From assembly GCA_003491925.1 (NCBI GenBank), contig DNAU01000173.1, forward strand, positions 1 to 7,953: a DNA stretch of 7,953 nt. Reading direction: 5' to 3'. Below are positions 1 through 7,216 of this stretch, one piece after another; position 1 is the first letter of the stretch; each line of letters begins with the position of its first letter. This DNA comes from Chloroflexota bacterium (lineage in GTDB: Bacteria; Chloroflexota; Dormibacteria; Aeolococcales; Aeolococcaceae). A program made the translations under genes and the position numbers. The notes beneath the pieces are model-generated. The model was not told where the DNA came from and did not search any database. It saw only the letters and a list, made by a program, of their open reading frames with translations.

Positions 1-160
1 CGTTGATGACGTGGGCGACGCTGTAGGTCTTGCCCGAGCCGGTCACGCCCAGCAGGGTCTGCTCCCGGTTGCCCTGGCGCAGGCTCTCGACCAAGCCGGC
101 GATGGCCTCCGGCTGGTCGCCGGCGGGCTGGAAGTCGGAGGTGAGCTGGAACTGGGGCAC
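1..160 (-). CDS. uvrB: UvrB, excinuclease ABC subunit B (N-terminal 53 codons; runs off the left edge)
   Basis: UvrB is the damage-verifying helicase-like subunit of UvrABC nucleotide excision repair: UvrA loads it on damaged DNA and it then recruits UvrC. The visible residues show the family signature [13 protein letters not shown] at 8-20 (adenine-recognising Q-motif region), then [12 protein letters not shown] at 34-45, which contains the Walker A loop (Lys44, Thr45). The usual F-T-(M/V)-A-N after Walker A reads Y-S-V-A-H here, a modest variation. The GTG at 158-160 is chosen because homologues begin with a few residues before F-x-L-x-S-D-F. It lies 10 bp after the stop of the upstream Clp-repeat gene and has no well-spaced Shine-Dalgarno, so translation is probably coupled within the operon. 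Identification is secure; the helicase, beta-hairpin and UVR parts lie outside the window. Confidence 0.95.
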   Translation of the reverse strand, partial: MPQFQLTSDFQPAGDQPEAIAGLVESLRQGNREQTLLGVTGSGKTYSVAHVIN

Positions 161-170
161 TCCGGCCAGT

Positions 171-1184
171 CTACGGCGCAGCCTTCCCCGGCCCGGACTC
201 ACCGGCGGCGGGCGCCTCGCCGGCCCGCCAGCGGCGCTCGGCCTCCTCCAGGTCGGTCCGGAGCCGGCGCAACTCCTCTGCCAACTCCACCTGGCTCAGA
301 GGGCGAGACGACCCACGCCCCTCGAAGCGGTGGAGCACGGTGCCTGGCTGCGAGGGCAGCTGGCGCCACCCCTCGAGCTGAGCGACCTTGGTCTGGTACT
401 CCCGGCGCAGCTCGACGAGGCGTTCGGGTGGGGTGGCGATGCGACGAGCCTCGGCGATCCTGGCCTCGTCGATCCCCAGGGCGGCAAACAGCCTGCGCAC
501 CAGCGGGTCCGTATCCAGCGCGGCGAGCAGGGCGTGCTCGACACCCACGACGGTGCACTGCTCGGCAGCGAGGCGCTCCGCCGCCAGCTGGATCTCGTCG
601 GAACCGGACGGGGGCCGCCGGCCGAATCGTGCCGTCACGAGGTGCCCGGAGAAACGGCCCGTCCCGATGTGAGACGGGGGGCCGAACCACGGTCCTGCCC
701 CGCCAGGCCCGGTCGCGTGCTCCGGCACGGGACCCGCAGGCGGCATCGCGTGGTGGAGCCGGTCGATCTCCGCCCGGACCTTCTCCAGGCTGGCACCCAG
801 CTCCGTCAGGACATGGGCGGCGATCCCCTCTCCCTCCACCAGCAGGCCAAGCAGCAGGTGCTCGGTTCCGACGTAGTCAGTGCCCATCCACCGGGCTTCC
901 TCGAAGGCGAGCTCGATGACCTTCTTGACCCGGTTGGTGGGGACGATCGTGTGGATGACGAGCCGCTCGTTGCGCCCGAGCACCGACTCGACGGTGCTGC
1001 GCACCCCCCCGATCTCGACCCCCAGGCTGTTGAGAACCTTGGCGGCCATTCCCTCCTCGCGGCGTAGGAGGCCGAGCAGCAGGTGCTCGGTCCCGATGTA
1101 CGAGTGGTGCGAGCGCTCGGCCTCCTCCTGTGCAAGGGTGAGGACGTTCTTGGCCCGCTCAGTGAAGCGGTCGAACGGGTACAC
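171..1184 (-). CDS. Stand-alone ClpC-type N-terminal repeat protein (no ATPase domain)
   Basis: A 337-residue protein whose first ~145 residues match the N-terminal (Clp_N) domain of ClpC ATPases. Repeat 1 is at about 4-70 and repeat 2 at about 80-144, each with the core (I/V)[10 protein letters not shown] (30-40 and 105-115). In ClpC this domain binds substrates and adaptors such as MecA or McsB. A Gly/Pro-rich linker follows (about 146-195), then a weak third repeat at about 196-248 ([12 protein letters not shown] at 212-223, then a FAALGID segment), and a charged helical tail at about 250-325 that may form a coiled coil. There is no Walker A or B, so it is not a Clp unfoldase. The start is firm: GTG at 1182-1184, with an in-frame TAG 9 nt upstream and an AGAGGG stretch between. 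It lies 41 bp after mutM and 10 bp before uvrB. A role as ClpC adaptor, decoy or substrate receptor is inference. Confidence 0.87.
   Translation of the reverse strand: MYPFDRFTERAKNVLTLAQEEAERSHHSYIGTEHLLLGLLRREEGMAAKVLNSLGVEIGGVRSTVESVLGRNERLVIHTIVPTNRVKKVIELAFEEARWMGTDYVGTEHLLLGLLVEGEGIAAHVLTELGASLEKVRAEIDRLHHAMPPAGPVPEHATGPGGAGPWFGPPSHIGTGRFSGHLVTARFGRRPPSGSDEIQLAAERLAAEQCTVVGVEHALLAALDTDPLVRRLFAALGIDEARIAEARRIATPPERLVELRREYQTKVAQLEGWRQLPSQPGTVLHRFEGRGSSRPLSQVELAEELRRLRTDLEEAERRWRAGEAPAAGESGPGKAAP
844..1100 (-). repeat. Internal tandem duplication encoding the two Clp_N repeats
   Basis: Two 32-nt segments, 844-875 and 1069-1100, differ at only three positions and share 16 identical bases in a row (851-866 and 1076-1091). 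They are 225 bp, or 75 codons, apart and encode the TEHLLLGLL core of each Clp_N repeat. This reflects the ancient internal duplication of the domain together with strong constraint or biased codon use. It is not a mobile or regulatory repeat. Confidence 0.7.
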
Positions 1185-1225
1185 GGCCCTCTAACCTTGC
1201 CCGCTCGGGTGTTGGAAGACAAGCG

Positions 1226-2050
1226 TCACCGCTGACAGCTCGCGCAGTACACGGTCGTCCGACCCGCGACCACTCTCCGGCGCAGGACGGCACCGCAGCG
1301 CAGGCAGGGCTCCCCTCCCCTGCCGTACACCTGCAGCTCCTCCTGGTGGGACCCCCGTGCGTCCCAGAGGTCGCGGTAGTCGTCGACGGTCGTGCCGCGG
1401 TTCGCGACCGCCTTCGCCAGGACGCTGCGAATCGCCGCGTGGAGGGCGAGGCGCTCCCTGCGGGTGAGACGGTTCGCCCGGCGTGTCGGGCGGATCCCGG
1501 CCAGGTGGCAGGCCTCGTCGACGTAGATGTTGCCCAGCCCGGCGATCCCCGACTGATCGAGCAGCGCCGCCTTCACCGTCCGGGTGGTGCGCCGCATCAG
1601 GCGATCGAGAATCTCCGGCGCGAAGTCGTCGGAGAGCGGCTCCACCCCGAGGGCCGGGAGCACGCGTCGCTCCTCCAGCACCGACCGCGAACCCAGCATC
1701 ACGCGGCCGAAGCGACGTGCGTCGTCGAAGCGCAGCTCCCGCCCGTCGTCCAGCCCCGCGCGGAGATGGGTGTGCTTGACGACCTCGACACCCCCGCCCA
1801 TCACCCTGAGGTGACCGGTCATGCCGAGATGGATCACCAGCTCCTCATCCCCGTCGAGCCGGCAGACGATGTACTTTCCCCGCCGCTCGACCGTCGTGAC
1901 GCTTCGGCCGGGCAGGGCGCCGATGAACGCATCGGCCCCGGGGAATCGCAGCACACCCGGCTCATTCACCCAGGCGCTGATGAAGCGCCGCCCGACCAGC
2001 TCGCCGCGCAGGTCGCGCGTGACCGTCTCGACCTCGGGAAGCTCAGGCAT
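1226..2050 (-). CDS. mutM: Formamidopyrimidine-DNA glycosylase / AP lyase (Fpg, MutM)
   Basis: Bifunctional glycosylase of base excision repair that removes 8-oxoguanine and formamidopyrimidines and then cleaves the abasic site. The 274-residue length is normal for the family. Visible hallmarks are the N-terminal MPELPEVE with catalytic Pro2 and Glu3; Lys59 in RRGKY (equivalent to E. coli Lys57); the void-filling residues Met77 (HLGMTG), Arg112 and Phe114 (FDDARRFG); the helix-two-turn-helix around GLGNIYVDEA (171-180); and a C-terminal zinc finger with Cys249, Cys252, Cys269 and Cys272, with DNA-binding Arg264 between the pairs. The features specific to MutM rather than plant-type or Nei homologues are present, so 8-oxoG activity is expected. 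The ATG lies inside the end of polA: the eight bases ATGCCTGA contain both the mutM start and the polA stop, which points to translational coupling. An AGGAG lies 13 nt upstream, too far to be a good ribosome site by itself. Confidence 0.97.
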   Translation of the reverse strand: MPELPEVETVTRDLRGELVGRRFISAWVNEPGVLRFPGADAFIGALPGRSVTTVERRGKYIVCRLDGDEELVIHLGMTGHLRVMGGGVEVVKHTHLRAGLDDGRELRFDDARRFGRVMLGSRSVLEERRVLPALGVEPLSDDFAPEILDRLMRRTTRTVKAALLDQSGIAGLGNIYVDEACHLAGIRPTRRANRLTRRERLALHAAIRSVLAKAVANRGTTVDDYRDLWDARGSHQEELQVYGRGGEPCLRCGAVLRRRVVAGRTTVYCASCQR

Positions 2051-4778
2051 CCACCGGGGTCATCTCCTGCCAGTTATCGCCGATCTTGACATCAACGACC
2101 AGGGGGACGACCAGCGGGCAGGCCTCGGACATGGCCCGGCGGACCAGGGGCACCAGGGTCGGAACCTCCGCGCGCGGCACCTCGATCACCAGCTCGTCGT
2201 GGACCTGGAGCAGCACGCGGGCGCTGGAGCCGCTCTCCTTCAGGGCCCGGTCGCAGTCGATCATCGCCTTCTTCATGATCTCGGCGGCGCCGCCCTGGAT
2301 CGGCATGTTGACCGCCATCCGCTCGGCGGCGAGGCGAATCTGGCGGTTGGCGGCGCGGATGTCGGGCAGATGACGCCGGCGCCCGGTGAAGGTCTCGACC
2401 CAGCCCCACTCGCGGGCGTGCATGCGGGTCTGCTCCAGCCAGCGGGTGACCGCCGGGAAGCTCTCGAAGTACGAGTGGATGTAGGCGGCCGCCTCCTCCC
2501 GGGACATCCCGGTGTCCCGGGCCAGGCCAAAGTCGGACAGCCCGTACACAACTCCGAAGTTGACGACCTTGGCGACCCGGCGCATGTCGCGGGTGACCGC
2601 CGCGGGGTCGATCCCGTAGACCTGGGCGGCGGTGCGGCGGTGGATGTCCTCGCCGCGGGCAAAGGCCTGGATCAGACCCTCGTCACCGGTCACGTGGGCG
2701 AGCACGCGCAGCTCGACCTGGGAGTAGTCGGCGGAGACCAGCTCCCAGCCGGAGTCGGCGACGAAGGCCCGGCGGATGCGCTGGCCCCACTCGGTGCGGA
2801 TGGGGACGTTCTGGAGGTTGGGGTCCGCCGAGGAGAGCCGGCCGGTCGCTGCCACCGCCTGATTGAAGGAGGTGTGCACCCGCCCGTCCCGGTCGCAGAG
2901 CTGGGGGAGGGCGTCGACGTAGGTGCTCTTGAGCTTGGTGAGCTGGCGCCATTCGAGCACCAGGTCGACCACCGGGTGCTCCTCGCGGAGCGCCTCCAGG
3001 CTGTCGGCGTCGGTGCTGCGGCCAAATTTGGTCTTGCGCCCGGCGGCGAGCCCCAGCTCGTCGTAGAGGACGGCGGCGAGCTGCTGGGTGCTGCCCAGGT
3101 TGAACGGGTGCCCGGCGCGGTCGTGGACCTCGCCCTCCAGGGCGCCGATGCGCGCCTGCATCTCGGCGGAGATGGCGGCGAGGGCGTCGCGGTCGAGGAG
3201 GATGCCGACCCGCTCCATCTCGGCGAGGATGGGCACCAGCGGCAGCTCCAGCTCGTCGTGGAGCTTCAAGAGCCCGCTGGAGGCGAGCTGCTTGGCGAGG
3301 ACGGAACGCACCGGCTCCACCAGTCCCACCCAGCGGCCGTAGTAGGCGGCCAGCTCCGCCGCCTGCAAGTCCTCGACCCGGCGGCGCTGGCGGCCGCTCC
3401 CCAGGAGCTCCTCCTCGGAGTCGAGGTGCACCCCGCAGAGGTCGGCGGCGAGCCCGGTCAGGGAGAGGACCCGGGCCCGCGGGTTGTCCACGTAGGCGGC
3501 GAGCATGGCGTCGAAGCCGAGGCCGGCCCGGAGCTCCGGCCCCCAGGCCAGGCACTCGCGCTTGAGGTCGTAGCTGTCGAGGACGAGCGTGGGATCCGCG
3601 AGCAGCGCGGCGATCGCGTCGCGGTGCTGGGGCAGGGGCACCCACCACGCCCGCGCGCTTCCGATCGGGGCGACGGCGACGCCGAGGGCCGCGCCGGTGC
3701 GGGCCGGCCCCGCGCTCACGGTGCGGATCGCGGCCCTGCCCGTGGCGCGCACCGACGCGATCATCTCCCCGACCTGGTCGGTGCTCTCGGCGACGACCAC
3801 CTCGCCGGCGGGCTCGGCCGCCGTGTCGAAGCTGAGCTCGCCCTGACCGGGGTGACCGCTGACCGGAGCGGCGCCGTAGCCGAGGGCCTCACCGAGCCGG
3901 GGCAGCAGGGAGCGGAACTCGAGGCGGTCGAAGAGCGCGTGCACCTCGGCCTGGTCGTAGCCGCCGACCCGGGCGCGATCCAGGTCGAGGGGGACGTCGA
4001 GGTCGGACTGGATGGTGGCCATCCGCTTGCTGAGGCGGGCCTGGTCGGCGTGCTCGGCGAGGTTGGACCGGAGCCGGCCCGGCTTCATCCGCGGGATCGC
4101 CTCGAGGATCGCCTCCAGGGGACCGTGCTCGTGGATGAGCGACATGGCGGTCTTCTCCCCGACTCCGGGGATGCCGGGGATGTTGTCGCTGGGGTCGCCC
4201 TGGAGGGCCTTGTAATCGGCGACCAGCGGCGGCTCGAAGCCGAAGCGCTCACGCACCGCATTGACGTCGTAGACGACGGTGTCGCTGATCCCGCGGCGGT
4301 TGATGAAGACCCGCACGTGCGGGTTGACGAGCTGGAGGGTGTCGATGTCACCGGTGACGATGATCACGTCGAGGCCGGCGGCCACCGCCTTGACCGAGAG
4401 CGAGCCGATCACGTCGTCCGCCTCGTAGGTGGGGATCTCGACCTCGGGGATGCCGAGCGCGGCCACGATGTCGCGCGCCCACTGGACCTGGGGGCGGAGA
4501 TCCGCGGGCATCTCCGGACGCTGGGCCTTGTAGGCGGCCATCTCCTGGTGGCGGAAGGTTGGCCCGGGCGGGTCGAAGGCGGCGATCGCGCAGGCCGGCC
4601 GGCACTCGGTGAAGGCCTTGAGCAGCATCGAGGTGAAGCCGTAGGCGGCGTTGGTCAGCTCGCCCCGGCTGTTGGTCAGCGCCGGCATGGCGAAGAAGGC
4701 GCGGTAGACGAGGGCGTGGCCGTCGATCAGCAGCAGGGTCGGGCGCTCCGGCGCGGCTCCGTCCGCGTGGTTGGGCAC
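2043..4778 (-). CDS. polA: DNA polymerase I with 5' nuclease domain and degenerate proofreading domain
   Basis: Family A polymerase that fills repair gaps and removes Okazaki primers. From the GTG at 4776-4778 it is 911 residues. Numbering from there: the 5'-3' exonuclease (FEN) domain spans about 12-270, with LLLIDGHALVYRAF, YEADDVIGSL (119-127), TGDIDTLQLV (142-151) and the helix-hairpin-helix GDPSDNIPGIPGVGEKTA (194-211). The 3'-5' exonuclease-like region (about 325-500) lacks the FDTET-type Asp/Glu motif, so proofreading is probably absent. The polymerase domain is intact: motif A DYSQVELR (Asp684), motif B RRVAKVVNFGVVYG (Lys737, Phe741, Tyr745) and motif C QVHDELV (His860, Asp861, Glu862). 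Phe at the O-helix position is the usual dideoxynucleotide-discriminating form. An open frame extends upstream to a GTG at 4850, but those 24 residues resemble no PolA N-terminus, and a TACCAT box lies 7 nt before the chosen GTG. The gene overlaps mutM by 8 bp. Confidence 0.96.
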   Translation of the reverse strand: MPNHADGAAPERPTLLLIDGHALVYRAFFAMPALTNSRGELTNAAYGFTSMLLKAFTECRPACAIAAFDPPGPTFRHQEMAAYKAQRPEMPADLRPQVQWARDIVAALGIPEVEIPTYEADDVIGSLSVKAVAAGLDVIIVTGDIDTLQLVNPHVRVFINRRGISDTVVYDVNAVRERFGFEPPLVADYKALQGDPSDNIPGIPGVGEKTAMSLIHEHGPLEAILEAIPRMKPGRLRSNLAEHADQARLSKRMATIQSDLDVPLDLDRARVGGYDQAEVHALFDRLEFRSLLPRLGEALGYGAAPVSGHPGQGELSFDTAAEPAGEVVVAESTDQVGEMIASVRATGRAAIRTVSAGPARTGAALGVAVAPIGSARAWWVPLPQHRDAIAALLADPTLVLDSYDLKRECLAWGPELRAGLGFDAMLAAYVDNPRARVLSLTGLAADLCGVHLDSEEELLGSGRQRRRVEDLQAAELAAYYGRWVGLVEPVRSVLAKQLASSGLLKLHDELELPLVPILAEMERVGILLDRDALAAISAEMQARIGALEGEVHDRAGHPFNLGSTQQLAAVLYDELGLAAGRKTKFGRSTDADSLEALREEHPVVDLVLEWRQLTKLKSTYVDALPQLCDRDGRVHTSFNQAVAATGRLSSADPNLQNVPIRTEWGQRIRRAFVADSGWELVSADYSQVELRVLAHVTGDEGLIQAFARGEDIHRRTAAQVYGIDPAAVTRDMRRVAKVVNFGVVYGLSDFGLARDTGMSREEAAAYIHSYFESFPAVTRWLEQTRMHAREWGWVETFTGRRRHLPDIRAANRQIRLAAERMAVNMPIQGGAAEIMKKAMIDCDRALKESGSSARVLLQVHDELVIEVPRAEVPTLVPLVRRAMSEACPLVVPLVVDVKIGDNWQEMTPVDA

Positions 4779-4785
4779 GGCCCAG

Positions 4786-4791
4786 ATGGTA
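4786..4791 (-). promoter_or_regulatory. Putative -10 box of a leaderless polA promoter
   Basis: On the minus strand TACCAT, which fits the TANNNT -10 consensus, ends 7 nt before the GTG at 4778. A transcription start 7-8 nt after the box would put the message 5' end at or next to the start codon. There is no convincing -35 hexamer and no Shine-Dalgarno before the GTG. This supports the short polA start. It is an inference from spacing; no transcript data are available here. Confidence 0.5.
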
Positions 4792-4885
4792 GGCGCCGCG
4801 CCCGCCCCCCCGAGTGGCCGGACGGGCCGTAACCGCCCTGCCGGAATCACCCCGATGGGCTAGGGCGGCGCCCGGGGGCCGGCGC

Positions 4886-4891
4886 TATGAT
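4886..4891 (+). promoter_or_regulatory. Putative -10 box of a leaderless promoter for the DUF151 gene
   Basis: TATGAT differs from the -10 consensus TATAAT at one position and ends 6 nt before the GTG at 4898. A start of transcription 7 nt downstream falls on the G of that GTG, giving a leaderless message. The 6 nt between (CGAGCC) hold no ribosome-binding sequence. No clear -35 element is visible in the GC-rich DNA upstream. Confidence 0.55.
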
Positions 4892-4897
4892 CGAGCC

Positions 4898-5428
4898 GTG
4901 GCCGACCTGATCGAGATGACCGTCGACAGCATCAGGGTGCACATGCCGACCGGCCAGCACGTGGTCATCCTCAAGGAGAAGGAGGCGGAGCGCTACCTCC
5001 CGATCTGGATCGGGATCAACGAGGCCAACGCGATCGCGCTCCGGATCACGGGGATCACCCCGGAGCGCCCGATCACCCACGACCTGCTCGCCAACATCCT
5101 CTCCGCCGTCGACTGCAGCGTGGAGCGGGTGGTGGTCACCTCGCTCGCCAACGAGGTCTTCTACGCGCGGATCCTGGCCCGGGTCGACTCCCGGAGGCTG
5201 GAGATCGACTCCCGCCCCAGCGACGCCATCGCGGTGGCGGTCCGGGTGGGCGCGGGGATCTTCGTCGCCCCCGACGTCCTCGAGAAGGCGGGGGTCCTGC
5301 CGGAACCCGACGCCGATCGGGAGCCGGGCGAAGTGGACGAGGTGGTCGAGGAGCGGATGGCCAAGGTCCGCGATTGGGTCAATGAGCTGAACCTCCCCGA
5401 CCTGGGCAGCAACCCGGAGGCCTCGTAG
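4898..5428 (+). CDS. Bifunctional nuclease family (DUF151) protein
   Basis: A 176-residue protein of the BFN/DUF151 family, whose plant members have been reported to have DNase and RNase activity. Bacterial members such as Rv2735-like and Thermotoga proteins are mostly uncharacterised. Family hallmarks are visible: LPIWIGINEANAIAL (34-48), RPITHDLLANIL (57-68), NEVFYARI (85-92), IDSRPSDAIAVAVR (103-116) and IFVAPDVLEKAG (121-132). An acidic tail follows (about 136-176, rich in Glu and Asp) with a short predicted helix. The start is taken as the GTG at 4898, because the conserved domain begins almost at once (LIEMTVDSIRV) and the TATGAT box lies just upstream. An open frame from 4814 would add 28 unconserved residues and overlap the promoter region. 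The gene is divergent from polA. Family assignment is solid; the biochemical role is not known from this sequence. Confidence 0.93.
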   Translation: MADLIEMTVDSIRVHMPTGQHVVILKEKEAERYLPIWIGINEANAIALRITGITPERPITHDLLANILSAVDCSVERVVVTSLANEVFYARILARVDSRRLEIDSRPSDAIAVAVRVGAGIFVAPDVLEKAGVLPEPDADREPGEVDEVVEERMAKVRDWVNELNLPDLGSNPEAS

Positions 5429-5471
5429 GGCACCGCTCGACGGCGCTCAGGCCGGTCAGATCAAGGAGCGG

Positions 5472-5486
5472 CGGCCCCACGGGCCG
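5472..5486. terminator. Short GC hairpin in the convergent gap (possible terminator)
   Basis: CGGCCC and GGGCCG form a 6-bp stem around a CAC loop, 44 bp after the DUF151 stop and 51 bp before the GH18 stop. There is no T-run on either strand, so it is not a classical Rho-independent terminator. Its place between converging genes makes some termination role plausible. Short GC stems are common by chance in such DNA, so this is weak. The rest of 5429-5536 shows nothing else recognisable. Confidence 0.25.
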
Positions 5487-5536
5487 GCGTCCTCGGATCG
5501 CGGAGCTGACCCAGAGCTGCCCGGGAATGGGCGCCG

Positions 5537-7117
5537 TCAGATCACCGACCAGAAGGTGGGGTCCTCGTCGCCCGCAACCCAGGCGGCGACGCCGGCGAGC
5601 CCAAGCTGGCCGGCCGCGGCGATCTTGCGGAGCAGGCTGTCCGCGTCGTCGAACCAGAGCTGGGTCAGAACCCCGCCGGGGTCACTGAGGAGCAGCGGGC
5701 TCGCGGCCTGGAAGTCGTAGTCGTAGGAGACGTCCGGCTCGGCGAGGGCCTGGGCCACCATCGAGGCGTAGGCTCCGGCGGTCACCGCCTCCCCCGACCA
5801 GCGCCGCGCGTAGAGCGGGATGCCGAGCACCACCTTGGCCGCCGGGATGCCCGCGATGGTGCCGGCCAGCTCGGCCGCCTGCCAGTCCAGCCCCGCCACC
5901 GGGCCGGGGGCTCCCGGGCTCGTGGATTCGTCATAGGCCATCACCACCAGGTAGTCGGCGACCGCGGCCAGGGCGGGATCGTCGTAGGCGGCGGAGGCGG
6001 CGTTCGCCCCCCTGGCCAGGTGAGGGACGACATCGATGGAGAGTCCCGCACCGACCGCGTGGAGGGCGGTGGAGAGCCGGCCGGCGAAGGCGGTCAGGGC
6101 GCTCTGGTCGTTCCCCGGCACGGACTCGAAGTCGAGGTTCACCCCGCCGAGGTGGAGGCTCCGAACCTGGGCGACCACCGCGCCGATCAGGGCGGTCTCG
6201 GCGGTGGCCGAGTTGAGCAACTGGTCCGTCCCCGTCGACCCCGCGTCGTCGTTGGCGAGGATGGGCCACACCGGCCGGTGCGCCGCGGCCGCCGCGGCCA
6301 GGGTGACCGCGTCAGGCGAGCCGCTGAGACCGCCACCGGCCTCGACCTGCCAGCCGGTGGGGCTGAGGATGGCGGCCGCCGCGGCGTGCGCCTGGGTGGA
6401 GGCGTGGGAGGCCGCGGTGCCGTCCGTCCACAGGGTGACCCGCAGCCCGGCGGGGGCGGGCGAGGCCGCCGGCACGGTGGCCCGGCGGAGCTGTCCTGCC
6501 TGGAGGCCCCGCAGTGAGAGCTGGAGCGGTCCGTCCAGCACCGACCCCCGCGACGCCGCGAGCCCGGCGGGAATGGTCAGCGCCGCCGGCGGGCTGGCCC
6601 AGCTGAGCGAGAGATGGGTGTCGTCGGTCCACGCGAGCCGGGCCTGGGGGAGGGCCGCCGTGATGGCGGTGCGGTCGGGGGCGCGTTCGAAGACGACCTC
6701 GCAGACGAGCAGGCCGGACGCTCCGAGCCAAGCGGCGGCGCTCACCCCGGTCCGGTCGACCACCTGGAAGTCGATCAGCTGAGCGGCGCGGCCGACGACG
6801 TCGATGGCAAGCTGGTGCTCGCTCGCGAAGGCCATGGGTGCGACGCTCGCGGTGAGCCCCTGCTTGGCGCTGGCCAGGGTCAGCCGGTGCCCGTCGAGGC
6901 TGACGAACACCGCCGCGGGGGTGACCCCCTCTCCCTCGAGCCCGAGGTCGAGGGTGGGCGGGACGTCGTCGGCGCCGCTGTCGAGGGCCGTCCCTCCGGC
7001 GGTGACCACCACCACCCCCTGGGGTGGCCCCGGCTGCGAGGAGCCGCCTGCCGCCGGGGCGGCGCAGCCGGCCAGCATGAGCAGGAGCAGGCCAAGGCCG
7101 GCGCGCCGGGAGACCAT
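5537..7117 (-). CDS. Secreted lipoprotein with GH18 (spore-germination/YaaH-type) domain
   Basis: A predicted cell-surface glycoside hydrolase-like protein, 526 residues from the ATG at 7115-7117. It opens with MVSRRAGLGLLLLMLAGC: two arginines, a hydrophobic core and an LAGC lipobox (lipid-attachment Cys18), then a short Gly/Ser/Pro linker. Residues about 33-220 are beta-rich and look like one or two Ig-like modules. About 225-525 resembles a GH18 barrel: LRVTLWTDGT, ILSPTGW, PVWPILAND, then GGVNLDFES (catalytic Glu331 in the DxxDxDxE position), VVMAYDE (391-397), LGIPLYARRW and the end GVAAWVAGDEDPTFW. The first Asp of the motif is Gly324 and the second is Asn327, as in sporulation-type members; Asp329 and Glu331 remain. 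Likely targets are peptidoglycan or another N-acetylglucosamine polymer outside the membrane. An in-frame ATG at 7195 would add 26 residues before the signal peptide; the shorter start fits a lipoprotein better and has GGAG just upstream. Confidence 0.82.
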   Translation of the reverse strand: MVSRRAGLGLLLLMLAGCAAPAAGGSSQPGPPQGVVVVTAGGTALDSGADDVPPTLDLGLEGEGVTPAAVFVSLDGHRLTLASAKQGLTASVAPMAFASEHQLAIDVVGRAAQLIDFQVVDRTGVSAAAWLGASGLLVCEVVFERAPDRTAITAALPQARLAWTDDTHLSLSWASPPAALTIPAGLAASRGSVLDGPLQLSLRGLQAGQLRRATVPAASPAPAGLRVTLWTDGTAASHASTQAHAAAAAILSPTGWQVEAGGGLSGSPDAVTLAAAAAAHRPVWPILANDDAGSTGTDQLLNSATAETALIGAVVAQVRSLHLGGVNLDFESVPGNDQSALTAFAGRLSTALHAVGAGLSIDVVPHLARGANAASAAYDDPALAAVADYLVVMAYDESTSPGAPGPVAGLDWQAAELAGTIAGIPAAKVVLGIPLYARRWSGEAVTAGAYASMVAQALAEPDVSYDYDFQAASPLLLSDPGGVLTQLWFDDADSLLRKIAAAGQLGLAGVAAWVAGDEDPTFWSVI

Positions 7118-7216
7118 GGTCTCCGGAGTCTGCGCGCCGTCCGCCACGCCGGGCGCATCGCCACGGGGCCATCGGGTTGCAGCTGCGGTGCCCATGTGCG
7201 AGGGATTCCAGAAACT

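Noticed and set aside
171..330. UVR-like motif in the charged tail of the Clp-repeat protein
   Set aside because: The stretch [15 protein letters not shown] resembles the first half of a UVR helix, but the conserved F/Y-E-x-A-A-x-x-R-D half is absent; it is just a charged helix as far as can be seen.
30..1067. A 345-codon plus-strand open frame over the Clp-repeat gene and the uvrB start
   Set aside because: It is antisense to clearly conserved Clp_N and UvrB sequence and has no recognisable motif; an artefact of high GC content.
1034..1226. A possible separate promoter for the Clp-repeat gene in the 41-bp gap after mutM
   Set aside because: No TANNNT box with suitable spacing and no -35 element was seen in 1185-1225; operon read-through is simpler.
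1821..4832. A 1003-codon open frame on the plus strand across mutM and polA
   Set aside because: It lies antisense to polA, which has every family motif. Its translation is low-complexity (Gly/Val/Asp/His/Leu-rich), as expected for the complement of GC-biased codons, and shows no domain.
4779..4850. 24-residue upstream extension of polA from a GTG at 4850
   Set aside because: The residues are not PolA-like, and the extension would cover the TACCAT box and overlap the divergent promoter region.
5455..5544. 9-bp direct repeat GTCAGATCA at 5455-5463 and 5536-5544
   Set aside because: Short, with the second copy overlapping the end of the GH18 gene; no flanking structure suggests insertion or attachment sites, so chance is enough.
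7118..7195. N-terminal extension of the GH18 protein from the ATG at 7195
   Set aside because: It would place 26 hydrophilic residues before a textbook lipoprotein signal peptide. It is kept only as an alternative start, since the operator spacing would suit either.
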